Below are positions 1-7,068 of a stretch of 10,400 bases of DNA, in pieces. The stretch's first letter is position 1, and each line of letters starts with the position of its first letter. The notes below the pieces were generated by a model. It was not told where the DNA came from and did no database searches. It saw only the letters and a program-made list of their open reading frames with translations. The position numbers and the translations under genes were made by a program. Source of the DNA: Anaerolineales bacterium (lineage in GTDB: Bacteria; Chloroflexota; Anaerolineae; Anaerolineales; JABWBV01); NCBI GenBank assembly GCA_027019845.1, contig JALUWE010000302.1, forward strand, positions 1-10,400. The letters run 5' to 3'.

Positions 1-612
1 ACCGTCGCGCAGGGTCTGGAGGATGCCCGTGTAGCTGCGGAAGCGCGTGCCAACGCAGAAAAGGAAGCCGAGAAAATCATCGCAGAGGCGCAAACAAAGG
101 CCACCCAAATTGTGCGCGACGCCACCATGCGCGCGGAAGAAGCGGCCAAAGACATCCGGGCCGCAGCCGAGGCCGAGGCGGCCAAAGCACGCGAGGAAGC
201 CCTGGCCGACGTGGAACAGGAGCGAGTGCGTATCTTGAGCGAGCTGCGCGGGCAAGTGGCAGCCCTGGCCATGGCCGCGGCACAGAAGCTGGTTGGCGAA
301 TCGTTGGATGAAAAACGGCAACGCTCCCTGATCGAAGAATTCTTCTCCGGTGTCAAGTCCGGCAAAGTGGTTGTCCTCGAAGAGGCCAATGTCAGTGGCG
401 CCGCTGCTGAGGTGATCAGCGCCTTGCCCCTGACCGAACAAGAACAGGAAACCGTCAAGAAAGAAGTTCTCTCCAAACTTGGCAGTCAGGCAACGGTAGC
501 CTTTCGTGTTGACCCCTCCATCCTGGGCGGCCTGGTGATCCGGGTTGGCGACAAGGTGTTGGATGGTTCGGTGGCCGGTCAGTTGGAGTCGCTGCGCGAA
601 AGCCTGGTGTAG
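1..612 (+). CDS. atpF: F0F1 ATP synthase b/delta fusion subunit, 3' part
   Basis: The reading frame is open from base 1 and stops with TAG at 610-612, so the N-terminus (membrane helix of subunit b) lies outside the window. The visible 203 residues start with a long Ala/Glu/Lys/Arg-rich charged coiled coil. This is the dimerising peripheral stalk of subunit b, ending in a 'VAALAMAAAQKLVGESLD' segment typical of b C-termini. It is followed by a block matching the C-terminal part of the delta/OSCP subunit (ALPLTEQEQ..., then VDPSILGGLVIRVGDKVLDGS). The product would be the stator stalk that ties the F1 head to the membrane sector. The order b then delta in one chain resembles b-delta fusions known from actinobacteria and some Chloroflexota. 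It is unusual that no atpA follows: the unit ends at a terminator. The alternative reading, a plain b subunit with a chance tail, is unlikely because the delta signature is clear. Confidence 0.9.
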   Translation, partial: TVAQGLEDARVAAEARANAEKEAEKIIAEAQTKATQIVRDATMRAEEAAKDIRAAAEAEAAKAREEALADVEQERVRILSELRGQVAALAMAAAQKLVGESLDEKRQRSLIEEFFSGVKSGKVVVLEEANVSGAAAEVISALPLTEQEQETVKKEVLSKLGSQATVAFRVDPSILGGLVIRVGDKVLDGSVAGQLESLRESLV

Positions 613-641
613 CCTGTGTGATCGAAAAACACAGCACAAAG

Positions 642-670
642 AAACGCCCCGCAACTTGCGGGGCGTTTTT
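642..670. terminator. Bidirectional Rho-independent terminator between atpF and pnp
   Basis: A perfect 11-bp stem (AAACGCCCCGC at 642-652 pairing with GCGGGGCGTTT at 658-668, loop 653-657) lies 29 bases after the atpF-like stop and 29 bases beyond the pnp stop. On the plus strand it runs into TTTTT. On the minus strand it is followed by TTTCTTTG. The two genes converge on it, so one hairpin can plausibly end both transcripts. Confidence 0.88.
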
Positions 671-697
671 CGTATTTCGATATTGGCTTTTGTGCGT

Positions 698-2923
698 TTA
701 CCGGCGCCCGCCACGGCCCCGTCGCCGGGAATCCCCCCCGCGGCGCTCCCCATTTCTGCGTCGCCCGCCGCCGCCCCCGCGGCGTCCCCCCCCGCGGTCG
801 CGCGCTTTGGCCTCCTCTGCTGTCCAGCCCTCCAACACAGCCTGCCGCGATAGGCGGATTTTCCCCTCCCGGTCGATGTCCGTGACCATCACGGTGATCT
901 CGTCCCCCTCGCGGATGACGTCTTCGACGCGCTCCACCCGCATACTGTCCAATTGCGAGATGTGTACCAGCCCGTCCTGTCCCGGCAGAATCTCCACGAA
1001 CGCGCCGAAATCGGTGATGCGCACCACCCGGCCGGTGTAAATTCGCCCGACAACGGCTTCCTCGGTCAGGGCTTCGATCATTTCGCGGGCTTTGCGCGCG
1101 CTTTCGCCGTCCGCGGTAGCGATGAACACCGTTCCGTCTTCTTCGATGTCGATCTTCGCGCCGGTTTCCTCCTGAATGCTGCGGATGATCTTGCCGCCCG
1201 GGCCGATCACCGCGCCGATCTTTTCGGACGGAATCTGGATGGTGATGATCCGCGGGGTGTGCGGTTTCAGGTCGGGCCGCGGTTCGCTGATCACCTCCAA
1301 CATCTTGCCCAGAATGTGCATCCGGCCTTCCCGCGCCTGGGTAAGGGCTTCGGACATGATTTGGGGCGTCAACCCCGAGATTTTGATGTCCATTTGCAGC
1401 GCGGTGATGCCTTTTTCCGTCCCGGCCACTTTGAAATCCATATCGCCGAGCGCGTCTTCGATGCCCTGGATGTCCGAAAGGATCACGTAACGGTCGCCTT
1501 GCTTGATCAACCCCATGGCGATCCCGGCCACCGGGGCCTTGATCGGCACGCCCGCATCCATCAGCGCCAGCGTCGAGCCGCACACCGACCCCATCGAGGT
1601 CGAGCCGTTCGAGGACAGCGCCTCCGACACCAGGCGCAGCGTGTAGGGAAACTCCTTCTCCGGTGGGATGACCGGTAGCAGCGCACGCTCGGCCAACGCG
1701 CCGTGCCCGATCTCGCGCCGCGACGCCCCCCGCAGGAAGCGGGTTTCCCCGACCGAAAAGGGCGGGAAGTTGTAGTGATGGATGTAGCGCTTCTTGTCCG
1801 TGGGCGTCAGATTGTCCATCTCCTGCGCGTCACGCGGGGTGCCCAGCGTGGCCAGGGTGAGGATTTGCGTCTCCCCGCGGGTGAAGATGCCGGAGCCGTG
1901 CGCGATTGGGCTGTAATTGACCTCGCACCAGATCGGGCGGATTTGGGTGGTGGTACGCCCGTCGGGGCGCTGCCCCCTTTCCAGGATGCGTTCGCGCACG
2001 ATGGCTTTGTACACCTCGCTGAACGCGTTGATCACGTCACCGGATTGCGGAAAATCTTCTTCTTCCGTCACCAGTGCGGCTACGGCTTCCTCTTGCAACG
2101 CGCGGATGGCGTTGTCCAGCTCGACTTTGGAATAGTTGTGGTCCAAGACATCGTGAATTTTTTGCGTAAAGCTCGCGGCAACCTGGGCTTTGAGCGTTTC
2201 GTCGACTGCAAAACGCGGGTAATCGTCCCGTTTGGGTTTGCCCACCTCCGCGGCCATGCGCTCCTGCACCTCGATCAACGGCTGGATGGCCTGGTGCCCG
2301 ATTTCCAACGCCTGGATCATGGTCTCCTCCGGCACTTCCGTGGCCCCGCATTCGACCATCAGAATGGCGTCGCGGGTGCCTGCCAGGCGCAGGTCGAGCG
2401 CGGAGGTCTCGATTTGGGCAAAGGTGGGGTTGATGATGAATTCGCCATCGATCAGCCCGACCCGCACCGCGCCCACCGGGCCTCCCCAGGGGATGTCCGA
2501 AACCATCAGCGCGGCGGAGGCCGCGTTGATCGCCAGGATGTCGATTGGGTTTTCCCCGTCCGCGGAGAGCGAATACAGGATGACCTGTACGTCGTTGCGC
2601 AGGTCTTTGGGGAACAGGGGGCGCAGCGGGCGGTCTGTCAGGCGGGCGGTGAGTACGGCCTCTTCGGAGGGCCGTCCTTCCCGGCGGAAGAAGCCGCCCG
2701 GAATGCGCCCGCCCGCGTACATGCGTTCTTCATAGTCTACGCTCAATGGGAAAAAACTGATACCGGCCCGCGGCTCTTTTCCCATGGTTGCGGCTGCGAA
2801 CACCATGGTGTTCCCTAGTTGGATGGTGACGGAACCGCCCGCCTGCCCGGCCAGTTTGCCGGTTTCAAAGCTGACGGTTTTGCCACTCACGGTGGCGGTG
2901 TACATTTTTGCTTCGGGTTTCAT
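698..2923 (-). CDS. pnp: Polyribonucleotide nucleotidyltransferase (PNPase)
   Basis: This 741-residue enzyme degrades RNA 3' to 5' by phosphorolysis, releasing nucleoside diphosphates, as a trimer and often with a degradosome. Domains in order are RNase PH-like 1 (about 7-225, with the RNA-gripping FFRR loop at 78-81), a helical domain (about 240-320), RNase PH-like 2 (about 325-545), KH (about 556-620, GPGG at 574-577) and S1 (about 625-695). D490, D496 and K498 in EDALGDMDFK correspond to the metal/catalytic residues D486, D492 and K494 of E. coli PNPase. The ATG at 2923 is chosen because GGAGG sits six bases upstream (2930-2934). An ATG eight codons earlier (2947) lacks such a site. The last ~33 residues are a low-complexity Gly/Arg tail (see findings). 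It lies downstream of rpsO in the classical order. Confidence 0.98.
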   Translation of the reverse strand: MKPEAKMYTATVSGKTVSFETGKLAGQAGGSVTIQLGNTMVFAAATMGKEPRAGISFFPLSVDYEERMYAGGRIPGGFFRREGRPSEEAVLTARLTDRPLRPLFPKDLRNDVQVILYSLSADGENPIDILAINAASAALMVSDIPWGGPVGAVRVGLIDGEFIINPTFAQIETSALDLRLAGTRDAILMVECGATEVPEETMIQALEIGHQAIQPLIEVQERMAAEVGKPKRDDYPRFAVDETLKAQVAASFTQKIHDVLDHNYSKVELDNAIRALQEEAVAALVTEEEDFPQSGDVINAFSEVYKAIVRERILERGQRPDGRTTTQIRPIWCEVNYSPIAHGSGIFTRGETQILTLATLGTPRDAQEMDNLTPTDKKRYIHHYNFPPFSVGETRFLRGASRREIGHGALAERALLPVIPPEKEFPYTLRLVSEALSSNGSTSMGSVCGSTLALMDAGVPIKAPVAGIAMGLIKQGDRYVILSDIQGIEDALGDMDFKVAGTEKGITALQMDIKISGLTPQIMSEALTQAREGRMHILGKMLEVISEPRPDLKPHTPRIITIQIPSEKIGAVIGPGGKIIRSIQEETGAKIDIEEDGTVFIATADGESARKAREMIEALTEEAVVGRIYTGRVVRITDFGAFVEILPGQDGLVHISQLDSMRVERVEDVIREGDEITVMVTDIDREGKIRLSRQAVLEGWTAEEAKARDRGGGRRGGGGGRRRNGERRGGDSRRRGRGGRR

Positions 2924-2929
2924 CTTTGT

Positions 2930-2934
2930 CCTCC
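2930..2934 (-). promoter_or_regulatory. Shine-Dalgarno site of pnp
   Basis: On the minus strand GGAGG is followed by ACAAAG and then the ATG at 2923. It decides the pnp start in favour of MKPEAKMYTATV over the longer frame. Confidence 0.85.
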
Positions 2935-2970
2935 GATGATTGCTCACCGGTTCAGGAACTGGAAGTTAGC

Positions 2971-2992
2971 GGCAAATCGTGCTGGATTTGCC
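2971..2992 (-). other. Perfect inverted repeat in the pnp leader
   Basis: GGCAAATC at 2971-2978 pairs perfectly with GATTTGCC at 2985-2992 around a six-base loop, 48 bases upstream of the pnp start. There is no T-tract after it, so it is not a simple terminator. In E. coli the pnp leader contains a hairpin cleaved by RNase III that mediates autoregulation. A comparable role here is only a guess from position. Confidence 0.4.
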
Positions 2993-3102
2993 AACAGCCT
3001 CCAATGCCCAACCGGCGAGCGGGAATATGGGGTTTCGAAAAATAACGCCTTCAACGGTAAAGAGTGTGGTTTTTGTGCCCCCGCAAGGGAAAGGGATACA
3101 GA

Positions 3103-3142
3103 AAACGGGTAGATGATGATTTTCGTGACCATCTACCCGTTT
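3103..3142 (-). terminator. Terminator-like hairpin downstream of rpsO
   Basis: A perfect 13-bp stem is formed by 3103-3115 (AAACGGGTAGATG) and 3130-3142 (CATCTACCCGTTT) with a 14-base loop, starting eight bases after the rpsO stop. Read on the minus strand, the stem ends in CCCGTTTTCTGT, a short T-rich tail. It may end part of the rpsO transcripts and protect their 3' end, with the remainder reading through into pnp. It could also be an RNase III site as in the E. coli rpsO-pnp intergenic region. Confidence 0.7.
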
Positions 3143-3149
3143 GTGGAAC

Positions 3150-3422
3150 TCATTTGCGGCGGATATTCAAGCGGTCTGTAATCGCAACAAATCGCTGGTA
3201 ATCTTTTTTGCGCAGGTAGGCCAGCAAGCGGCGTCGCTGCCCGACCATTTTGAGCAAACCTCGTCGCGAGGATTCGTCGTGTTTGTGTTCTTTCAGGTGC
3301 TCGGTCAGGTGTTGGATGCGGTTGGTCAACAGCGCGATCTGCACCTCGGGGGAACCGGTATCCTTTTCGTGGCGGTGAAACTCGTGAATGATTTCGGCTT
3401 TTGCTTCTTTGGCAAGCGTCAT
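3150..3422 (-). CDS. rpsO: 30S ribosomal protein S15
   Basis: This 90-residue protein is close to the usual 89 for S15. It is a primary binder of 16S rRNA in the central domain and also forms a bridge to the large subunit. The family signature is intact: EVQIALLTNRIQHLTEHLKEHKHD, then SSRRGLLKMVGQRRRLLAYLRKKD, ending DRLNIRRK. The ATG at 3422 gives the family's normal N-terminus (MTLAKEAKAEII). The in-frame ATG at 3461 would add 13 residues with no family counterpart. A GGAG (3434-3437) lies 11 bases upstream, slightly long but usable. It has its own promoter at 3506-3534, giving a leader of about 75-80 bases, and is followed by pnp in the classical order. Confidence 0.98.
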   Translation of the reverse strand: MTLAKEAKAEIIHEFHRHEKDTGSPEVQIALLTNRIQHLTEHLKEHKHDESSRRGLLKMVGQRRRLLAYLRKKDYQRFVAITDRLNIRRK

Positions 3423-3505
3423 GACGTCTGCTACTCCTTTTTTGTTGGCAGGTCTCCGCACCGGCAGCGTGGAAAACGCCGCGGGGTGGGTCTAGTCAGC
3501 CTGGA

Positions 3506-3534
3506 ATTATACCAGCACGCTTGGAAAGGGGCAA
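3506..3534 (-). promoter_or_regulatory. sigma70-type promoter of rpsO-pnp
   Basis: On the minus strand a TTGCCC -35 box (3529-3534) and a perfect TATAAT -10 box (3506-3511) are separated by exactly 17 bases. The predicted transcript would start near 3499, about 77 bases before the rpsO start. The -35 box begins four bases after the stop codon of the upstream ATPase gene. A perfect 7-bp inverted repeat (ACGCTTG 3517-3523, CAAGCGT 3532-3538) overlaps the spacer and the -35 box. Confidence 0.85.
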
Positions 3535-3537
3535 GCG

Positions 3538-6500
3538 TTACTCCAACTCAACGGGGGTGTCCATCTGCCGGAAGGTTTCGCGCACTTTGTCTTCCACCTC
3601 GGCTTCGTCGATGCTGCCGTCGCTCAACGCGATGGTGATGCGTATCTTTCGAAAACGTTGCTGGAGCAGGTTGAGCAGCCCCAACAGACTGGAGGCCTGG
3701 CCAAAGGGCAAGTCGAAGCGCAGGGTCATAGCGCGGCGTTGGGGCGGGTGGTGTTCGGTTGTGCTGTGGCCTGCGGGCTGTGCTGTGGCCGCTGCGAACG
3801 GTTCCCGCACCTCCTCGCGGCCGGCGCCGGCGGATGGGGGGTACACCCGCGGCTGCGCGGCGCGCTGCTGTTCGCAAATCTCGGCCTGGATGATGACCTC
3901 GCCTCCCTGCAACCCCACCGACGGCTCTTCCTGGAAGTACAGGCATTTGATTGTGCCGTCTTCCTGCAATTCTCCCAACCCGAACAGTCCCTGCCGCACG
4001 CCTTCGGCAATGCTGTTTTCCCACACCCGGCGGTTGACTGCCAGCACCTCCCCTGGTGTGCGAGAACCGTTTTCTGCCAGTTTGCGGGTCTCCACGGCGT
4101 CTTTGTTCCGCAGGTAGCGGCTCTTGATGACCAGGGGGGCCAGTTTCTCCACCAGGCGGTTTTCGCTGCGCAGGCGGTCATACACCCACTGGTCCAGCGA
4201 AGGGGTTGCTCCGTAGGTCGGGACGCCCATGTCCACGCGTTGCAAGCCTTCCTGGGCGGGCAGGTACAGGGAACGGTACAGGTTGCCGATTTGCTCTTGC
4301 AAATCCCGGCGGGATTGTTTGGCGTCCGATTCCAGCCGCTTGCGCTGCTCTGAAGTCAGGTTCAGGGTTTCTTGTTCCAGGAGGGAGGAGAACGCCAGGT
4401 GGCGGCGCAGCAACTTCTCAAAGTTGGCGCGCTCCCCCTCCAGGGGGGTGAGAAAGTACAGGGTGTTGCGATGCACGCGCGGGGTCTGGCCTTTTTGTGT
4501 CAGGAATGCGTTCATTGTGGACGAATCCGTTTTACGAAGGACGAGCAGTTTTGGCGCTTCGTCGTCGGGGATATCGGCGCTTTCCCGCGGCCAGAGGAAG
4601 GTTCTCATCGCCTGGCCGCTGATCCGCCTGCGCAGTATTTCCCGTTCGGCTTTGCGTAAATCGTCGCCGCTCACGTTCTCCATGCGGATGGTCAGGGCGC
4701 GGTTGAGGTTGGCGGTGGTGGAGAAGTAGTACCGTCCGGCGTGTTCGTGCAAGTAGAACAACAGGCGGCTGCTCAGTTTTTGCAGCACTTCGGCAATCAC
4801 GCTGGCGGGAACCGCGGGCATAAGGTTTTGGCGTTTGATTTCATTGATCGTGGCCCCGGCCTCGCCGCCGCCGCCGACGAAAGAGTACAGAAAAATGGTG
4901 GTCGCGATGCGTTCTCCCAGGTGCAGCCCCTGGTAGGATTTGCCGATTTTCAGATTGGCGGTGTGCGCGCCGGCGTCCGAACTGGTGATGTCGGCGGCCA
5001 GCACGCTGTCGTATTCGTTGCCGGTGTGTTTGAGCAGTTCGCGGCGGATTTCCTCGTGGCTCAAATTGAAATCCGCCAGGCTGATGTAGGGTCGGGCGGA
5101 TGCTTTGAGATCGCTGATCACAAGCGCCAGCAGGCGCAGGGTGCCGCGCGTGCGTTGGAAAGAGGGGAAACTGCCCCAACGGTGGTAGAGCACGTCCACC
5201 ACCTCGGGCAGGAAAGGGTAGGTCTGATTGAAGCGGGCGCGATAGGCCGCGCTTTCTTCGCCGCGCGGCAGCAGGGACTCACGCTCTGCCTGGGCCACAT
5301 AAGCGTTGACGACCTCCCGCGCGGCCTTTTCATCCACGTCGGAAAACAGACGCCGCCGGATGATGGCCCCCACTTCGTCGTCCTGCACCGGGGTGAAGAT
5401 TTTCTCCACCCGCCCGCTGATTTTTTTCAGTTGTTCAAAGAGGCGCGCGGCTTGTTCATCGTATTGCTCCAGCGTGCTGGAGGGCAGGGTGATGACCACC
5501 ACAGCACGCTCCAGCGTAGAGGCGGATTCGGTCAGCTCCTGCATGAAGGCCAGGGTTTGCGCCGCCAGTGTGGATTGGCCGACCTGTACGCCCGCGGCTT
5601 TGGTGGCATATTCCAGTACCTCGTCCATCAGCACCAATACCGGTTGATGTGCCCCCAGCAGGGACTGGATGGCATCTCGTCCCGGCGCGGTGCGGCCATC
5701 GAATCCCTCCCGCGAGCCGGTCAACTGCTCCGCCATCAGGCCCCACAACGTTTCCTTGCTGGAAATGGGCGTGCCGGAGATGACCACGGTCTTGACGCCC
5801 CACTGACGGGCTTTGTGGTACAGGGCGATCAGTGAGTGGGTTTTGCCGCCGCCAAAGGGCGTTTGCATCTGGATGACCGGATCGCCACCCTTGCCGCGCA
5901 GCCGTTTTTCCACTACCTCGAACAGGTTTTGCAGCCCCCTGGTCAGGTGTGTTTTTTGGAAGAACAGGTCGGGGTCGCGGTATTCTTCCGGGCCGCGGCC
6001 GTGGTGGACCTCCCACAAATCGGCGGCGAACACATCCAGGGTCAGGCGGCCCTTCAGGATGTCATCATGCGGGATGGCAATGGTGTGGAAAGTGCCCGGC
6101 ACCCCGGGTGCGGCGGTCTTCCCGCTGGCAGCAGACCGTTTCCCGGCATCCGGCCAGTGAATCTTGATGTACTCGTGCGTTTCTTTCGGGTCCAGCATTT
6201 GCGTGGCAGTGCCAGAGCGGATGTAGAACTCTTTGCCTGATTTGCCTTTGAGGAAAACCGCTTCCGGCGCGGGGGACACCCGGACCACGTAGACCAGCCG
6301 CCCGCCCACTTCTACGAAACTGCGCTGGATGAGCGCGGTGTATTGCGGGCCGAGGTAGTCCTTGAGCAAACTGGAGAGGTTTTGCTCGAATTTGTCGCGC
6401 GAGTTGCCGGTCAGTTTCAGGTCGTCTTGCAAGCCGTGGATCGTGCCGTCGTCTTTCACGCCGATCAGCAGCGTGCCGCCCTGGGTGTTCAGGAAGGCGG

Positions 6501-6630
6501 CGATGGTCTTGAGCGCGCTGCGGCGCACGGCATCGCTCTTTTTTCCCTGGCGCACGTCCCATTGCAGGGTGGTTTTGAATTCCACGCGGTCGCTTTCGCC
6601 GTTAGCAATCAGTTCTTTGATCTCGTTCAT
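3538..6630 (-). CDS. AlbA_2-DUF499 fusion P-loop ATPase, candidate anti-phage component
   Basis: This 1030-residue protein opens with an AlbA_2 (Schlafen-type, nucleic-acid-associated) domain at about 1-155: ESDRVEFKTTL, NTQGGTLLIGVKDDG, then FYIRSGTATQM. A Ser/Ala/Gly linker (162-180) leads to a DUF499-type ATPase that starts near FHTIAIPHDDI and contains VFAADLWEV...GRGPEEYRDP. Walker A is TPFGGGKTH (about 257-265) and Walker B is VLVLMDE (331-337), so ATP binding and hydrolysis look intact. The long C-terminal region has helical and charged stretches, a Pro/Ala-rich spacer, and a small domain beginning near MTLRFDLPFG. The ATG at 6630 is chosen for GAGG seven bases upstream (6638-6641). 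A start 63 bases earlier (6693) would overlap the previous gene. It lies 25 bases after the GxxExxY gene and downstream of a DUF1156-type methyltransferase, the usual DUF499 partner in predicted defence loci. The biochemical activity of DUF499 proteins is not established to my knowledge. Confidence 0.88.
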   Translation of the reverse strand: MNEIKELIANGESDRVEFKTTLQWDVRQGKKSDAVRRSALKTIAAFLNTQGGTLLIGVKDDGTIHGLQDDLKLTGNSRDKFEQNLSSLLKDYLGPQYTALIQRSFVEVGGRLVYVVRVSPAPEAVFLKGKSGKEFYIRSGTATQMLDPKETHEYIKIHWPDAGKRSAASGKTAAPGVPGTFHTIAIPHDDILKGRLTLDVFAADLWEVHHGRGPEEYRDPDLFFQKTHLTRGLQNLFEVVEKRLRGKGGDPVIQMQTPFGGGKTHSLIALYHKARQWGVKTVVISGTPISSKETLWGLMAEQLTGSREGFDGRTAPGRDAIQSLLGAHQPVLVLMDEVLEYATKAAGVQVGQSTLAAQTLAFMQELTESASTLERAVVVITLPSSTLEQYDEQAARLFEQLKKISGRVEKIFTPVQDDEVGAIIRRRLFSDVDEKAAREVVNAYVAQAERESLLPRGEESAAYRARFNQTYPFLPEVVDVLYHRWGSFPSFQRTRGTLRLLALVISDLKASARPYISLADFNLSHEEIRRELLKHTGNEYDSVLAADITSSDAGAHTANLKIGKSYQGLHLGERIATTIFLYSFVGGGGEAGATINEIKRQNLMPAVPASVIAEVLQKLSSRLLFYLHEHAGRYYFSTTANLNRALTIRMENVSGDDLRKAEREILRRRISGQAMRTFLWPRESADIPDDEAPKLLVLRKTDSSTMNAFLTQKGQTPRVHRNTLYFLTPLEGERANFEKLLRRHLAFSSLLEQETLNLTSEQRKRLESDAKQSRRDLQEQIGNLYRSLYLPAQEGLQRVDMGVPTYGATPSLDQWVYDRLRSENRLVEKLAPLVIKSRYLRNKDAVETRKLAENGSRTPGEVLAVNRRVWENSIAEGVRQGLFGLGELQEDGTIKCLYFQEEPSVGLQGGEVIIQAEICEQQRAAQPRVYPPSAGAGREEVREPFAAATAQPAGHSTTEHHPPQRRAMTLRFDLPFGQASSLLGLLNLLQQRFRKIRITIALSDGSIDEAEVEDKVRETFRQMDTPVELE

Positions 6631-6655
6631 GATTTTTCCTCGCGGTGATTGTCTA

Positions 6656-7042
6656 TCAGTCGGGCAAATGATTGACCACTCGATGAATGCCATTTTTTAC
6701 CAGCCGCTCTCCGAAATTGATGAGCAGCCCCAGGCGCAAGTCGGTCAGACGCAAGTAGGTGAGCAATTGGGCGTTGTAAACCGGATTCCAGGCGGTTGTA
6801 GCCTTGCATTCTACGATCACTTTTTCTTGAACGAGGAGGTCCAGGCGCAGGGGCGTGGCCAGTCGCTGCTCCTTGTAAACGAGAGGCACGACTTTCTCGC
6901 GCTCCACGCTCAGCCCGCGGTGGGCCAGTTCCCAGGCCAGGGCTTCCTGGTATACGCTTTCCAACAGCCCCGGGCCTCCGAGGGTTCGGTGAACTTCGAT
7001 GGCTGCGTCTACGATGATTTTGCTGATTTCGTTCTCGTGCAC
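6656..7042 (-). CDS. GxxExxY family protein (PD-(D/E)XK-like nuclease fold)
   Basis: The 128-residue product carries the family's name motif as GLLESVY (G25, E28, Y31). It also has a nuclease-like core, RLDLLVQEKVIVECKA, in which D68, E78 and K80 fit a PD-(D/E)XK pattern, followed by the conserved YNAQLLTYL and GLLINFG. The length is normal and nothing looks broken. The start is GTG at 7042, with AAAGGA seven bases upstream (7050-7055). Its cellular role is not settled. The family is scattered among bacteria, and similar genes often sit beside palindromic repeats of the type seen at 7069-7613. Here it splits the methyltransferase gene from the ATPase gene, so I infer it came in with the repeats rather than being an original part of the operon. 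The alternative is that it acts as a nuclease effector of the defence system. Confidence 0.9.
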   Translation of the reverse strand: MHENEISKIIVDAAIEVHRTLGGPGLLESVYQEALAWELAHRGLSVEREKVVPLVYKEQRLATPLRLDLLVQEKVIVECKATTAWNPVYNAQLLTYLRLTDLRLGLLINFGERLVKNGIHRVVNHLPD

Positions 7043-7068
7043 AGTGCGGTCCTTTCCTATGGGATTTT

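Noticed and set aside
1703..2818. 371-codon plus-strand frame opposite pnp, and a 364-codon plus-strand frame at 4741-5835 opposite the ATPase gene
   Set aside because: Both are antisense shadows of GC-rich coding sequence. Their translations show no recognisable domains.
2924..2947. Upstream ATG of pnp giving MSNHRRTK at the N-terminus
   Set aside because: The GGAGG at 2930-2934 lies inside this extension and is perfectly spaced for the ATG at 2923.
2993..3060. Possible separate pnp promoter (TTGAAG or TTGGCA boxes on the minus strand)
   Set aside because: No matching -10 box at proper spacing is convincing, and the upstream rpsO promoter is sufficient.
6631..6693. Longer start for the ATPase gene
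   Set aside because: It would overlap the end of the GxxExxY gene. The extra residues do not fit the AlbA_2 start, and GAGG is well placed for 6630.
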